From Chloroflexota bacterium (GTDB lineage: Bacteria; Chloroflexota; Dehalococcoidia; Lucifugimonadales; VGZR01), in NCBI GenBank assembly GCA_027625225.1, contig JAQBWG010000084.1:1-7677 (forward strand): a DNA stretch of 7,677 nt, given 5' to 3'. The position numbers and the translations under genes are program-made. The notes beneath the pieces were generated by a model. It was not told the DNA's origin. It searched no databases and was given only the letters and a program-made list of their open reading frames with translations. Positions 1 to 6,132 of this stretch are shown here, piece by piece (within the stretch, counting starts at the first letter, position 1; each line of letters starts with the position of its first letter).

Positions 1-917
1 TCGCGTACCACTTCAGCTAGAGTGTCACCTATTGCGACACTGGGAAGTCCCAGCATTACTGCTGCCGCCCTGTTCATCAACACAACCACGTGCTTGCTAT
101 CCACCACCAAAACACCGTCAGTCATAGTCTCCAACACCGCCGCCATCCGACCGCGTTCTTGGTCCAAATCTCCAACCATACTTCGGATTCTGGAAGCCAT
201 CTGGTTGAACGCCTCAGCCATCTCCCGGGACTCATCGTTTCCCACAGGTGTCACCCGATGATCGAGGTCGCCTTTTGCGAGAAGACGCGCCCCGCCCGTC
301 ACCATCCGGACCGACTCCGATACCCGATGCCCCACGTAATAACCTAACGTAATCGAAAGCACAGCCACCACCACCGCAGCAATGCCTACCGTTGCAATGA
401 TTCTATTCACACTCGCCCGCACTTCCGAGGTAGGCGCCGTCACCCGCACGATTCCTACCAGGACACCGTTGCTATGCACTGGCACCGCCACAAACCGGAA
501 CTCCTCACCACTTTCAGGGTCTAACCGCGCCTCCTTCCCAATCGGAAGGCCGTCCAAAACGTCTTGAATCTCACCTCTGAGCAATGGACTTGCTGCACCG
601 CTTGCTGCCTGTCGGGAATCTGCCAGAACCAGCGCATCGGCATCCATTACCGTCACGCGTGCATCTGCAGCCGTGGATAGCCGGGTCACAATCGAAGAAA
701 GCGTAGCCTTATCAACCGTTTCTGAGGAAAGAGTAGACTCTACCGCATCACCGATAAGCGTAGCCTCTTGAGCGAGACGGTTCTCAAGGCCCTCGATAAA
801 ACGGTCTTCGATGAAGTTGATGAGATAAGCGCTTACCGCGCCCATCGTAATAAAGATGAGCACCGTATAGGCGATAGCGATGCGCCATTGGAGGGAACGA
901 GGAAATCTCATGTGCAT
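1..917 (-). CDS. Sensor histidine kinase, PhoR/WalK-like, N-terminal part (cut by window edge)
   Basis: This is a membrane sensor kinase, expected to sense an extracytoplasmic cue and phosphorylate the response regulator encoded just upstream. The 305 visible codons give transmembrane helix 1 (about residues 12-34), an extracytoplasmic domain (about 36-170), helix 2 (about 172-196), a HAMP linker (about 197-250) and the start of a PAS domain with the sequence RMAAVLETMTDGVLVVD near 258-273. The sensor domain carries RVTVMDADALVLADS and, later, FRFVAVPV, a pattern typical of the PDC-type domains of PhoR and WalK kinases. The catalytic part (H-box and ATPase) lies beyond position 1 and is not seen. 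Two in-frame ATGs exist, at 917 and 911. I prefer 917, which is 9 bases after a weak AGGATAGG ribosome site at 927-934. The long sensor domain argues against a BceS-type kinase. The ligand is unknown. The kinase class is firm; the phosphate-type label is only a resemblance. Confidence 0.9.
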   Translation of the reverse strand, partial: MHMRFPRSLQWRIAIAYTVLIFITMGAVSAYLINFIEDRFIEGLENRLAQEATLIGDAVESTLSSETVDKATLSSIVTRLSTAADARVTVMDADALVLADSRQAASGAASPLLRGEIQDVLDGLPIGKEARLDPESGEEFRFVAVPVHSNGVLVGIVRVTAPTSEVRASVNRIIATVGIAAVVVAVLSITLGYYVGHRVSESVRMVTGGARLLAKGDLDHRVTPVGNDESREMAEAFNQMASRIRSMVGDLDQERGRMAAVLETMTDGVLVVDSKHVVVLMNRAAAVMLGLPSVAIGDTLAEVVR

Positions 918-972
918 GGATGGTAGCCTATCCTAAACCCGAAAAGCCTGCTACATATCTACTACACTCCGG

Positions 973-1668
973 TTATCCTTCGAACCGGTAGCCCACTCCG
1001 CGAATGGTCACGATGCGCATAGGATTTGAAGGATGGGGCTCAATCTTCTCTCGCAGCCACCGAATGTGAACATCAACCGTCCGGCTGTCGCCGATGTAAT
1101 CGTGTCCCCAAAGCCGTTCCAGAATCTGGTCGCGGGTAAGTGCTCGACCCTTGTTTGACATGAGCAAACTGAGCAGTTCGAACTCGCGCGGCTTCATCTC
1201 TAGAGTCGCGTTGTTGAGCCGCGCTATATGACTGCTGGTATCCACTTCGAGATTTCCGGCTGAATACACTGCACCCGCACCGTCATCGCGTGGGGTTGTC
1301 GGCGCACTGGCTCTGCGGAGTAGCGCACGCACCCGCGCCATAAGCTCACGCATACTGAACGGCTTGCTGACATAATCATCGGCGCCTAACTCCAGCCCGA
1401 CCACCCTGTCCACCTCTTGTGTCTTTGCCGTTAGCATCAGCACGGGAACTGAGGACTGCCTGCGTATCATGCGACACACTTCTAGGCCGTCCATCTTGGG
1501 AAGCATCACATCCAGAACCACCACATCCGGTTTGCCTGTTCGGGCGAGTTCCAAGCCCTGCTCTCCGTCGGTAGCGGTGAGTACCGTGAACCCCTCTCGC
1601 TGCAGGTTGTACTTCACAGCTTCGAGAAGATTGACCTCATCCTCCACGACCAGAACCGTCTGCGGCAT
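973..1668 (-). CDS. Response regulator, OmpR/PhoB class (RegX3/PhoP-like)
   Basis: This DNA-binding regulator of 231 residues has the usual length for the OmpR/PhoB class. The receiver domain (about 1-122) has the acidic pair E9/D10, the phospho-acceptor D53 in VVLDVMLPKMDG, T80 in LMLTAK and K102 in YVSKPF, so all the key residues are present. The C-terminal winged helix (about 132-231) contains LEMKPREFELLSLL, the recognition-helix region RTVDVHIRWLREKIE and the closing RGVGYRFE, typical of RegX3, PhoP and PhoB proteins. It should act in the cytoplasm, phosphorylated by the kinase encoded 55 bases downstream. The ATG at 1668 is supported by AAAGGAG at 1678-1684, which overlaps the stop codon of the permease gene. 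Only 14 bases separate the two genes, so they are very likely co-transcribed. The class is clear. The target regulon is not, though the TTAAC repeats upstream of this operon are a plausible site. Confidence 0.95.
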   Translation of the reverse strand: MPQTVLVVEDEVNLLEAVKYNLQREGFTVLTATDGEQGLELARTGKPDVVVLDVMLPKMDGLEVCRMIRRQSSVPVLMLTAKTQEVDRVVGLELGADDYVSKPFSMRELMARVRALLRRASAPTTPRDDGAGAVYSAGNLEVDTSSHIARLNNATLEMKPREFELLSLLMSNKGRALTRDQILERLWGHDYIGDSRTVDVHIRWLREKIEPHPSNPMRIVTIRGVGYRFEG

Positions 1669-1677
1669 CGAAGTTCA

Positions 1678-1684
1678 CTCCTTT
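1678..1684 (-). promoter_or_regulatory. Ribosome binding site of the response regulator gene
   Basis: Read on the minus strand, AAAGGAG ends 9 bases before the ATG at 1668 and overlaps the TAA stop of the permease gene at 1683-1685. It fixes the start of the regulator and suggests translational coupling between the transporter and the two-component genes. Confidence 0.75.
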
Positions 1685-4600
1685 ACTCATAGCGCAACGC
1701 GGCGGCGGGTGCGATGTTCGAGGCCTGCTGAGCTGGCAAAACCGTCGTAACCAGTGAGAACAAATACGCACCGACGCCGATAAGCGCCAGCTTCAGCCAG
1801 GGGACTACGAGCTTAATCTCAGGCTCGTCCGTTCGGATATCGGCCATCACATTCACCCCGACCAGTAATCCTAGTCCGAGCCCCAGCCCGATGCCCATGA
1901 TGCCGATGAACGACGATTCCGACAGGAACGTCGCCCGAATCATGCCGCGCGAAAAGCCGATAGCCCGCAGCACGCCGATTTGATGACGTCGCTCTACCAC
2001 AGCACGGGCACTGATAACCCCCAGAGCCACGATGCCTACCACAAGGCCCAGCAGCATAAATGCAATCAGAAGATTAAAAATACCTCGCTGTGCCGAAAGG
2101 TTTGCTTCAACCGCCTCGGCGATGTCAAATGTTTCAACGTTGTACTCGAAAAATGCTGCCTTTACTCGATTCTCAGCGTTAACAGTTCCCGGTTCGACAT
2201 TGAGGAAAATCGTCGTAATCTGGGCAGTGCGGTCCAGAGAAGCCTCGAACACGCGACTGGACGTGTAAAGGCCGTTGGCCATCGCTCCACCCTGTGAAGC
2301 GAACTCGTCCAAGACTCCAATCACAGTCAGAGTATACGTTTGACCGCTGTTCAAATCCTTAACCTGAACCTCTACTGGCTCCATAATTGCATTCTCGAGG
2401 AAAAGCCCCTCAGCATTGAGCCGCAAACGACTGCTGGACTCGTCGAATGCAAAATCATTGCGCGCTGGCAGCATGAACGCGTTCGCAATCGCCAACCCCG
2501 GATTGTCGCGAAGGGCTTGCCATAAGCGATCCGCGTCCACCTCCCCGTTAACCGTGTACTCCTCAGTAGCTAGCGTAAGCCCAAAGTCGTTCGATGCGAT
2601 GAAATTGTCATCAACTCCGCTAATAGTCACACCCTTGAACTCTTCGGAATCCGACTCGGTAAGCCGCCCTTCCGATTGGAACACCGTTCGGAGCGACCCC
2701 ACTGATGGTGCGCCGTTCACACGGGTCACGAAATCCAAGTCTGGATTCGCCGTTACCGTCGCACCGAGGTCCTCGATCGGATTTAGGCCGCCCGCCACGA
2801 ATCCCACAATCTGGTAGCCACCGCCAAGCCGGGCCTGGTCGTCGAACAACTGGGTAAAGCCTTCCACCAGGATAATCATCACCGTTACCGATAGCACTAC
2901 AACCGCGAACATCACCATCGAGAGGCCGGTACGGAAGCCGAATCGCAGAGGATAGGCAACCGCCGAACGTATGATGGGCGTCCAGCTGCGTACGCGTCCT
3001 ATTGTTCCCACGACTACCGCTATCACTGGTCTGGAGTTATTGACAATCACGAACACCGCGCCGATGACTATGAGGAAGCTGGAAATGAAGAAGATGGAAA
3101 TATCCTGATTCCAATCGTCTCTAATCTCGTTATAGATACTGGGAGGCAACAACCAGTACGCTACCAGCAGAACACCGATAAACGTGAGTGACCAGCGTTG
3201 CTCGACCCCGAAGCGGCGCGACATCATACCAAGGCCGAAGAAGATGAGCGAAGCGCCGACACCAAACGCCGACAACTGTGACGAATCGTACCCGAGGAAC
3301 AGAATCAACACACCTAGCACAGTCAGGACGATGCCGACAATCAGTGTGCGAATGCCAGCTTTCGTCGGCTGCACATCCGGGATATCCCGAATCGCCTTTA
3401 CGATGTTCAGATTGCTCACCCGCCACGATGAGAATGCAACCGTCAGAAGCGTAAGAATAGTTCCGGCCAGGAAAGCCACCAGTATGCTGATAGGTTCAAC
3501 ATGGGCGGTCAGCGAAAAATCCCCCGCGGCTGGAACGTCGGAGAACAACGCAGAGGCTACCTTCACGAGGATGAAGCCCAGTCCCATTCCCAGAATCGCC
3601 CCCACAACCGCGGAACCAATTCCATACATCGCCCCTTCGGCCATGAACATGCGCACCAAATGCCTGCGCTGCATGCCCACCGCGCGGGACATTCCCATTT
3701 CTCCCTTTCGTTCTGCTGCCAGCATAGAGAATATGAGGAATATGAGAAGTAGGCCGACACCTATTGAGAAGAGACCGAACGTTGTGAATATCGAAACGAA
3801 TATACTCCCAATCTCGTTCGCCTCGTCGACTACATTTTGCTTAAGCGGTACAAACTCCAGGCCCGCATCGGTTATTGCCGGTAACTCACCGTGACGTTCA
3901 AGAAGCGTATCGCTAAGCTCGACTCCGTCCGTCGGGCCGCCCCGGTTCGAGATGAGGATGCGTGAGAGCAGCCCTTCCTTGTCCAGTACTTCTTGTACAC
4001 GGGCAAGCGGCATGATGAGCACAAGCCTTGTATCGAAGTCCTTGAAGTACCACCCGTCCACGACCTCCTTCACAGTCAGGGTCGTCGGACCGCCCGGTCC
4101 AAGTATGGCCTGGATTTGGTCTCCTGGCTTCGCGCCGATAGCATCGGCGCCTCTCTGATTGATGTAGACCTCATTGAGACCCAAAGAGTCCAGTTTTATC
4201 AAAGCTCCTGTGCTGTCGCGAAGTGTTTCCAGTTGACTTGCTCGCGCCGGGTCCACGCCCGTAATGAGCGAATTTACCTCGAATAGATTGGCTGCCGGAT
4301 TGCCAACCGCAATTTGTTCGAACAGTAACGGCACCACAGCGTCAATGTCCGGGTCGGCGTCAAGACTGGGCGCGATGGTAGCGAATAAAGATTCGGGGAA
4401 CTCGGCGGGAACCGCCGTACCCTCCCAAACGTCCGACTCATCGTCTACACGTATTACTTCATCCAGAGACCTAAGCGAATCGGTAGCCGTTTTCTTGATG
4501 GAATAAGCGAGCGAGTCACCCGTCGTAAACGCGCTGGCGATGATTGCCGTCGCCAGCATCAGCCCGAAGATGATGAGGCTGGTTCGCGCCGGACGTCGAA

Positions 4601-4736
4601 TCACGTTCCGCGCCGCCATCTTCACCAGAATGAAGTGCTTGGCAACGATGAACGCCAGAAAGGCCGCGATGAACGCAAAAATTACTAACAGGACTAACGT
4701 GATTGTGGTTAAAGGAACCCCGAAAAGCTCGTCCAT
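1683..4736 (-). CDS. ABC transporter permease with two FtsX/MacB-type modules, 1017 residues
   Basis: This is the membrane subunit of a type VII (MacB/LolC/FtsX-like) ABC transporter. Family members use ATP hydrolysis in the cytoplasm to move or extract envelope lipids, lipoproteins, peptides or drugs. I count about 13 hydrophobic helices: near residues 10-33, 53-72, 314-338, 366-393, 414-436, 463-483, 487-503, 516-531, 546-565, 604-625, 885-909, 940-962 and 980-1002. Two large soluble domains, about 75-310 and 626-880, resemble the MacB periplasmic core and carry the similar phrases LITGVDP and TISGVDD. Each module has the FtsX coupling motif: AAERKGEMGMSRAVGM near 340-355 and VVERRHQIGVLRAIGF near 913-928. 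One chain may therefore supply both halves of the pore. The ATG at 4736 lies 3 bases after the ATPase stop, so translation is probably coupled; I see no strong ribosome site. The substrate is unknown. The family is certain, and the helix ends are by eye. Confidence 0.95.
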   Translation of the reverse strand: MDELFGVPLTTITLVLLVIFAFIAAFLAFIVAKHFILVKMAARNVIRRPARTSLIIFGLMLATAIIASAFTTGDSLAYSIKKTATDSLRSLDEVIRVDDESDVWEGTAVPAEFPESLFATIAPSLDADPDIDAVVPLLFEQIAVGNPAANLFEVNSLITGVDPARASQLETLRDSTGALIKLDSLGLNEVYINQRGADAIGAKPGDQIQAILGPGGPTTLTVKEVVDGWYFKDFDTRLVLIMPLARVQEVLDKEGLLSRILISNRGGPTDGVELSDTLLERHGELPAITDAGLEFVPLKQNVVDEANEIGSIFVSIFTTFGLFSIGVGLLLIFLIFSMLAAERKGEMGMSRAVGMQRRHLVRMFMAEGAMYGIGSAVVGAILGMGLGFILVKVASALFSDVPAAGDFSLTAHVEPISILVAFLAGTILTLLTVAFSSWRVSNLNIVKAIRDIPDVQPTKAGIRTLIVGIVLTVLGVLILFLGYDSSQLSAFGVGASLIFFGLGMMSRRFGVEQRWSLTFIGVLLVAYWLLPPSIYNEIRDDWNQDISIFFISSFLIVIGAVFVIVNNSRPVIAVVVGTIGRVRSWTPIIRSAVAYPLRFGFRTGLSMVMFAVVVLSVTVMIILVEGFTQLFDDQARLGGGYQIVGFVAGGLNPIEDLGATVTANPDLDFVTRVNGAPSVGSLRTVFQSEGRLTESDSEEFKGVTISGVDDNFIASNDFGLTLATEEYTVNGEVDADRLWQALRDNPGLAIANAFMLPARNDFAFDESSSRLRLNAEGLFLENAIMEPVEVQVKDLNSGQTYTLTVIGVLDEFASQGGAMANGLYTSSRVFEASLDRTAQITTIFLNVEPGTVNAENRVKAAFFEYNVETFDIAEAVEANLSAQRGIFNLLIAFMLLGLVVGIVALGVISARAVVERRHQIGVLRAIGFSRGMIRATFLSESSFIGIMGIGLGLGLGLLVGVNVMADIRTDEPEIKLVVPWLKLALIGVGAYLFSLVTTVLPAQQASNIAPAAALRYE

Positions 4737-4739
4737 CTG

Positions 4740-5453
4740 CTAGCCTGCCGCCGCCGTGGCCTTGCGTCCGTCGTCAACCACCACCCCGTCTTGCATCCGC
4801 ACGATGCGGTGCGCGCGGGCAGCCACCTCGTCCGAATGGGTCACAATGATGAACGTCTGGCGGTTCTCTTTGTTCAGTTTGGTCAGCAAGTCCATAATTT
4901 CCCCTGAGTTCTCGCTGTCCAGATTGCCTGTCGGCTCGTCGCCCCACACGATTTCCGGCTCGTTCACCAGCGCACGGGCAATCGTTACCCGCTGCTGCTG
5001 GCCGCCCGATAGCTCCGATGGATAGTGTCTTTCCCGTTCGCTCAACCCCACCAGGTCAAGGGCAGCCATCGCCTTGTCGCGCGCCGTGTTTGCGTCCGTT
5101 CCGGACACCAGCAAGGGAAGCTCGACGTTCCCCCGCGCGGTCAACACTGGCAGCAGGTTGTACGCCTGGAAGATGTACCCCATGCTCGTCGCCCGGTACC
5201 GTGTCTTTTGGTTGTCAGAAAGCGTTGCCAGGTCGGTTCCCGCGATGCTGATTACCCCTTCGTCAATATCGTCCAGGCCCGAGAGGCAGTTGAGAAGCGT
5301 GGTCTTCCCACAACCGCTCGGCCCCATGATGGCTACCATCTCACCTTCTTCCACAGCGAGGTTGACTCCCTGAAGAGCAGGGACCTTCAACTTTCCGGTG
5401 TCATATATCTTGTGAATGCCTTCGGCAAATATTATTGAGGAATAAACCGTCAT
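4740..5453 (-). CDS. ABC transporter ATP-binding protein, LolD/MacB type
   Basis: This is the ATPase that drives the permease encoded directly downstream. Numbered from the chosen start (237 residues), it has Walker A GPSGCGKTT at 44-52, the Q-loop glutamine at 96 in YIFQAYNLLP, the signature LSGGQQQR at 148-155, Walker B with D172 and catalytic E173 in IVWGDEPTGNLDS, and the H-loop histidine at 206 in VTHSDE. All catalytic elements are intact. IVWGDEPTG differs slightly from the usual hydrophobic-ADEPTG. The EPTGNLDS and SGGQQQR strings are characteristic of the LolD/MacB/FtsE-like group. An in-frame ATG 24 bases earlier, at 5477, would give 245 residues. I prefer 5453 because GGAGG lies 11 bases before it and nothing like a ribosome site precedes 5477. 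The gene is the first of the left-hand operon, behind the putative Pho-box-like promoter. Confidence 0.95.
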   Translation of the reverse strand: MTVYSSIIFAEGIHKIYDTGKLKVPALQGVNLAVEEGEMVAIMGPSGCGKTTLLNCLSGLDDIDEGVISIAGTDLATLSDNQKTRYRATSMGYIFQAYNLLPVLTARGNVELPLLVSGTDANTARDKAMAALDLVGLSERERHYPSELSGGQQQRVTIARALVNEPEIVWGDEPTGNLDSENSGEIMDLLTKLNKENRQTFIIVTHSDEVAARAHRIVRMQDGVVVDDGRKATAAAG

Positions 5454-5464
5454 AGATCGATGCG

Positions 5465-5469
5465 CCTCC
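5465..5469 (-). promoter_or_regulatory. Ribosome binding site that decides the ATPase start
   Basis: Minus-strand GGAGG sits 11 bases upstream of the ATG at 5453 and lies inside the reading frame that would start at 5477. The bases before 5477 (TTTTGTTCCC) contain no purine-rich site. The shorter protein is therefore the better choice. Confidence 0.65.
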
Positions 5470-5506
5470 AGTATCATGGGAACAAAATAGTGTTAAAAAC
5501 AGTAAG

Positions 5507-5560
5507 ATTTAACCGATTTGTGAAATATTTTACCAGGACTTTGTTAACAACGGGTTAAAT
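5507..5560. repeat. Inverted repeat and palindrome in the AT-rich intergenic region
   Basis: ATTTAACC at 5507-5514 (plus strand) is matched by GGTTAAAT at 5553-5560, giving perfect 8-base arms 38 bases apart. Between them, TTGTTAACAA at 5541-5550 is a perfect 10-base palindrome. A further TGTTAA lies at 5491-5496. The TTAAC core is thus repeated several times in both orientations within about 70 bases, on either side of the proposed -10. These may be extra operator copies. AT-richness makes chance copies of such words more likely. Confidence 0.5.
5527..5558 (-). promoter_or_regulatory. Putative Pho-box-like promoter of the transporter/two-component operon
   Basis: On the minus strand, TTAACC (5558-5553), a 5-base spacer, and TTAACA (5547-5542) form a direct repeat with an 11-base period. 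Nine bases further on comes TAAAAT (5532-5527), a fair -10 hexamer, which would place a transcription start near 5520. OmpR/PhoB-class regulators bind tandem repeats of about 11 bases, and PhoB or PhoP activated promoters typically put such repeats over the -35 region about 10 bases from the -10. No good -35 exists at the usual 16-18 base distance from TAAAAT, which would fit a promoter that needs an activator. The repeat and spacing are seen directly. Use as a promoter, and binding by the regulator at 973-1668, are inferred. Confidence 0.5.
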
Positions 5561-5567
5561 GGACTGA

Positions 5568-6116
5568 TCACAGCGGGAGTGTCGCCTCCAACCCCTCGTC
5601 CAGTTCTACACCCAGCGTGTGGATGCACCGACTGAGCATTGAGTAGTATCCTACCAGCACCACAAAGTCCACCGTTTGTCGGGTCCCCAGCAAGTGCTCG
5701 ATGGCCTGGAACGTCCGGTCCGTCAGCACCCCGCTCTTCACCATCTCCTTCGCCGCCTGCACGAATACACCCTCCTTCGCGGGAAGCCCCATCGGCGCCT
5801 TCCCGCTGCGTATCGCATCGATAACCTCGTCGCGCACGCCCACGCTCCGCGCCACCGGCTCATGCTGCGACCACTCGTACTGGTTGTTCATCTCCCGTGC
5901 CGTCGCCAGAATCGCCGTTTCCCGAATCGCCCCATCCACCGGGCACTTGTACCGCAGGTACTCGCCGACCGCCGCTACCACCTCCGTCGCCTCAGGGCTG
6001 TTCATCAGCGCCTTGAACACGTTCGGAATTGTCCCTCGTGTGGACGCTATCCTGTCGTAGATAGGCTGCTGACTCTCCGGTAAATCCTCTCTGGAAACAT
6101 ACGGTACTCTCGCCAT
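5568..6116 (-). CDS. Carboxymuconolactone decarboxylase (CMD) family protein without CxxC motif
   Basis: This all-helical, cytoplasmic AhpD/CMD-fold protein has 182 residues and no signal peptide. Its central segment, about residues 65-95, reads ETAILATAREMNNQYEWSQH and aligns by eye with the CMD core pattern (alkyl-chain residues, then NxQYEWxxH). AhpD peroxidase members have a CxxC pair in this helix; here the only cysteines are C58 and C163, so thioredoxin-like peroxidase activity is unlikely. H85 is the conserved-looking histidine. The true substrate cannot be told from sequence, since most genes of this type in bacteria are not in protocatechuate pathways. The start at 6116 is well supported by AAAAGGAG at 6124-6131, 7 bases upstream. 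It follows pncB by 16 bases and is probably on the same transcript. The family is secure and the function open. Confidence 0.85.
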   Translation of the reverse strand: MARVPYVSREDLPESQQPIYDRIASTRGTIPNVFKALMNSPEATEVVAAVGEYLRYKCPVDGAIRETAILATAREMNNQYEWSQHEPVARSVGVRDEVIDAIRSGKAPMGLPAKEGVFVQAAKEMVKSGVLTDRTFQAIEHLLGTRQTVDFVVLVGYYSMLSRCIHTLGVELDEGLEATLPL

Positions 6117-6123
6117 CGAAATA

Positions 6124-6131
6124 CTCCTTTT
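6124..6131 (-). promoter_or_regulatory. Ribosome binding site of the CMD-family gene
   Basis: Minus-strand AAAAGGAG ends 7 bases before the ATG at 6116, directly after the tandem in-frame stops TAA TAA (6135-6130) that end pncB. It supports the start codon and the coupling of the two genes. Confidence 0.7.
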
Positions 6132-6132
6132 A

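Noticed and set aside
923..954. Inverted repeat GTAGC / GCTAC in the gap between regulator and kinase genes
   Set aside because: The arms are only 5 bases with a 22-base loop and no U-run, so neither a terminator nor a convincing ribosome-site switch. The gap shows no promoter I would defend.
3130..3426. 98-codon minus-strand frame inside the permease gene
   Set aside because: It lies in another frame across the permease membrane block and looks like an arbitrary translation with many Arg, Cys and His residues.
3184..3894. Open frame of 236 codons on the plus strand inside the permease gene
   Set aside because: It is antisense to clear FtsX-type coding sequence, is rich in Arg, Ser, Pro and Thr, and has no recognisable domain or ribosome site that I could see.
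1..5453. A BceRS-BceAB peptide-antibiotic detoxification module
   Set aside because: The kinase has a large extracytoplasmic sensor domain plus HAMP and PAS, and the permease has two large soluble domains instead of the single one of BceB.
5546..5558. Possible terminator hairpin after the CMD gene (TTAAC, 5-base loop, GTTAA)
   Set aside because: The stem is only five mostly A-U pairs with no following U-run. The same bases are better explained as the direct repeat of a promoter.
5568..6116. AhpD-type alkylhydroperoxidase
   Set aside because: The required CxxC pair is absent; the corresponding helix has NNQYEWSQH instead.
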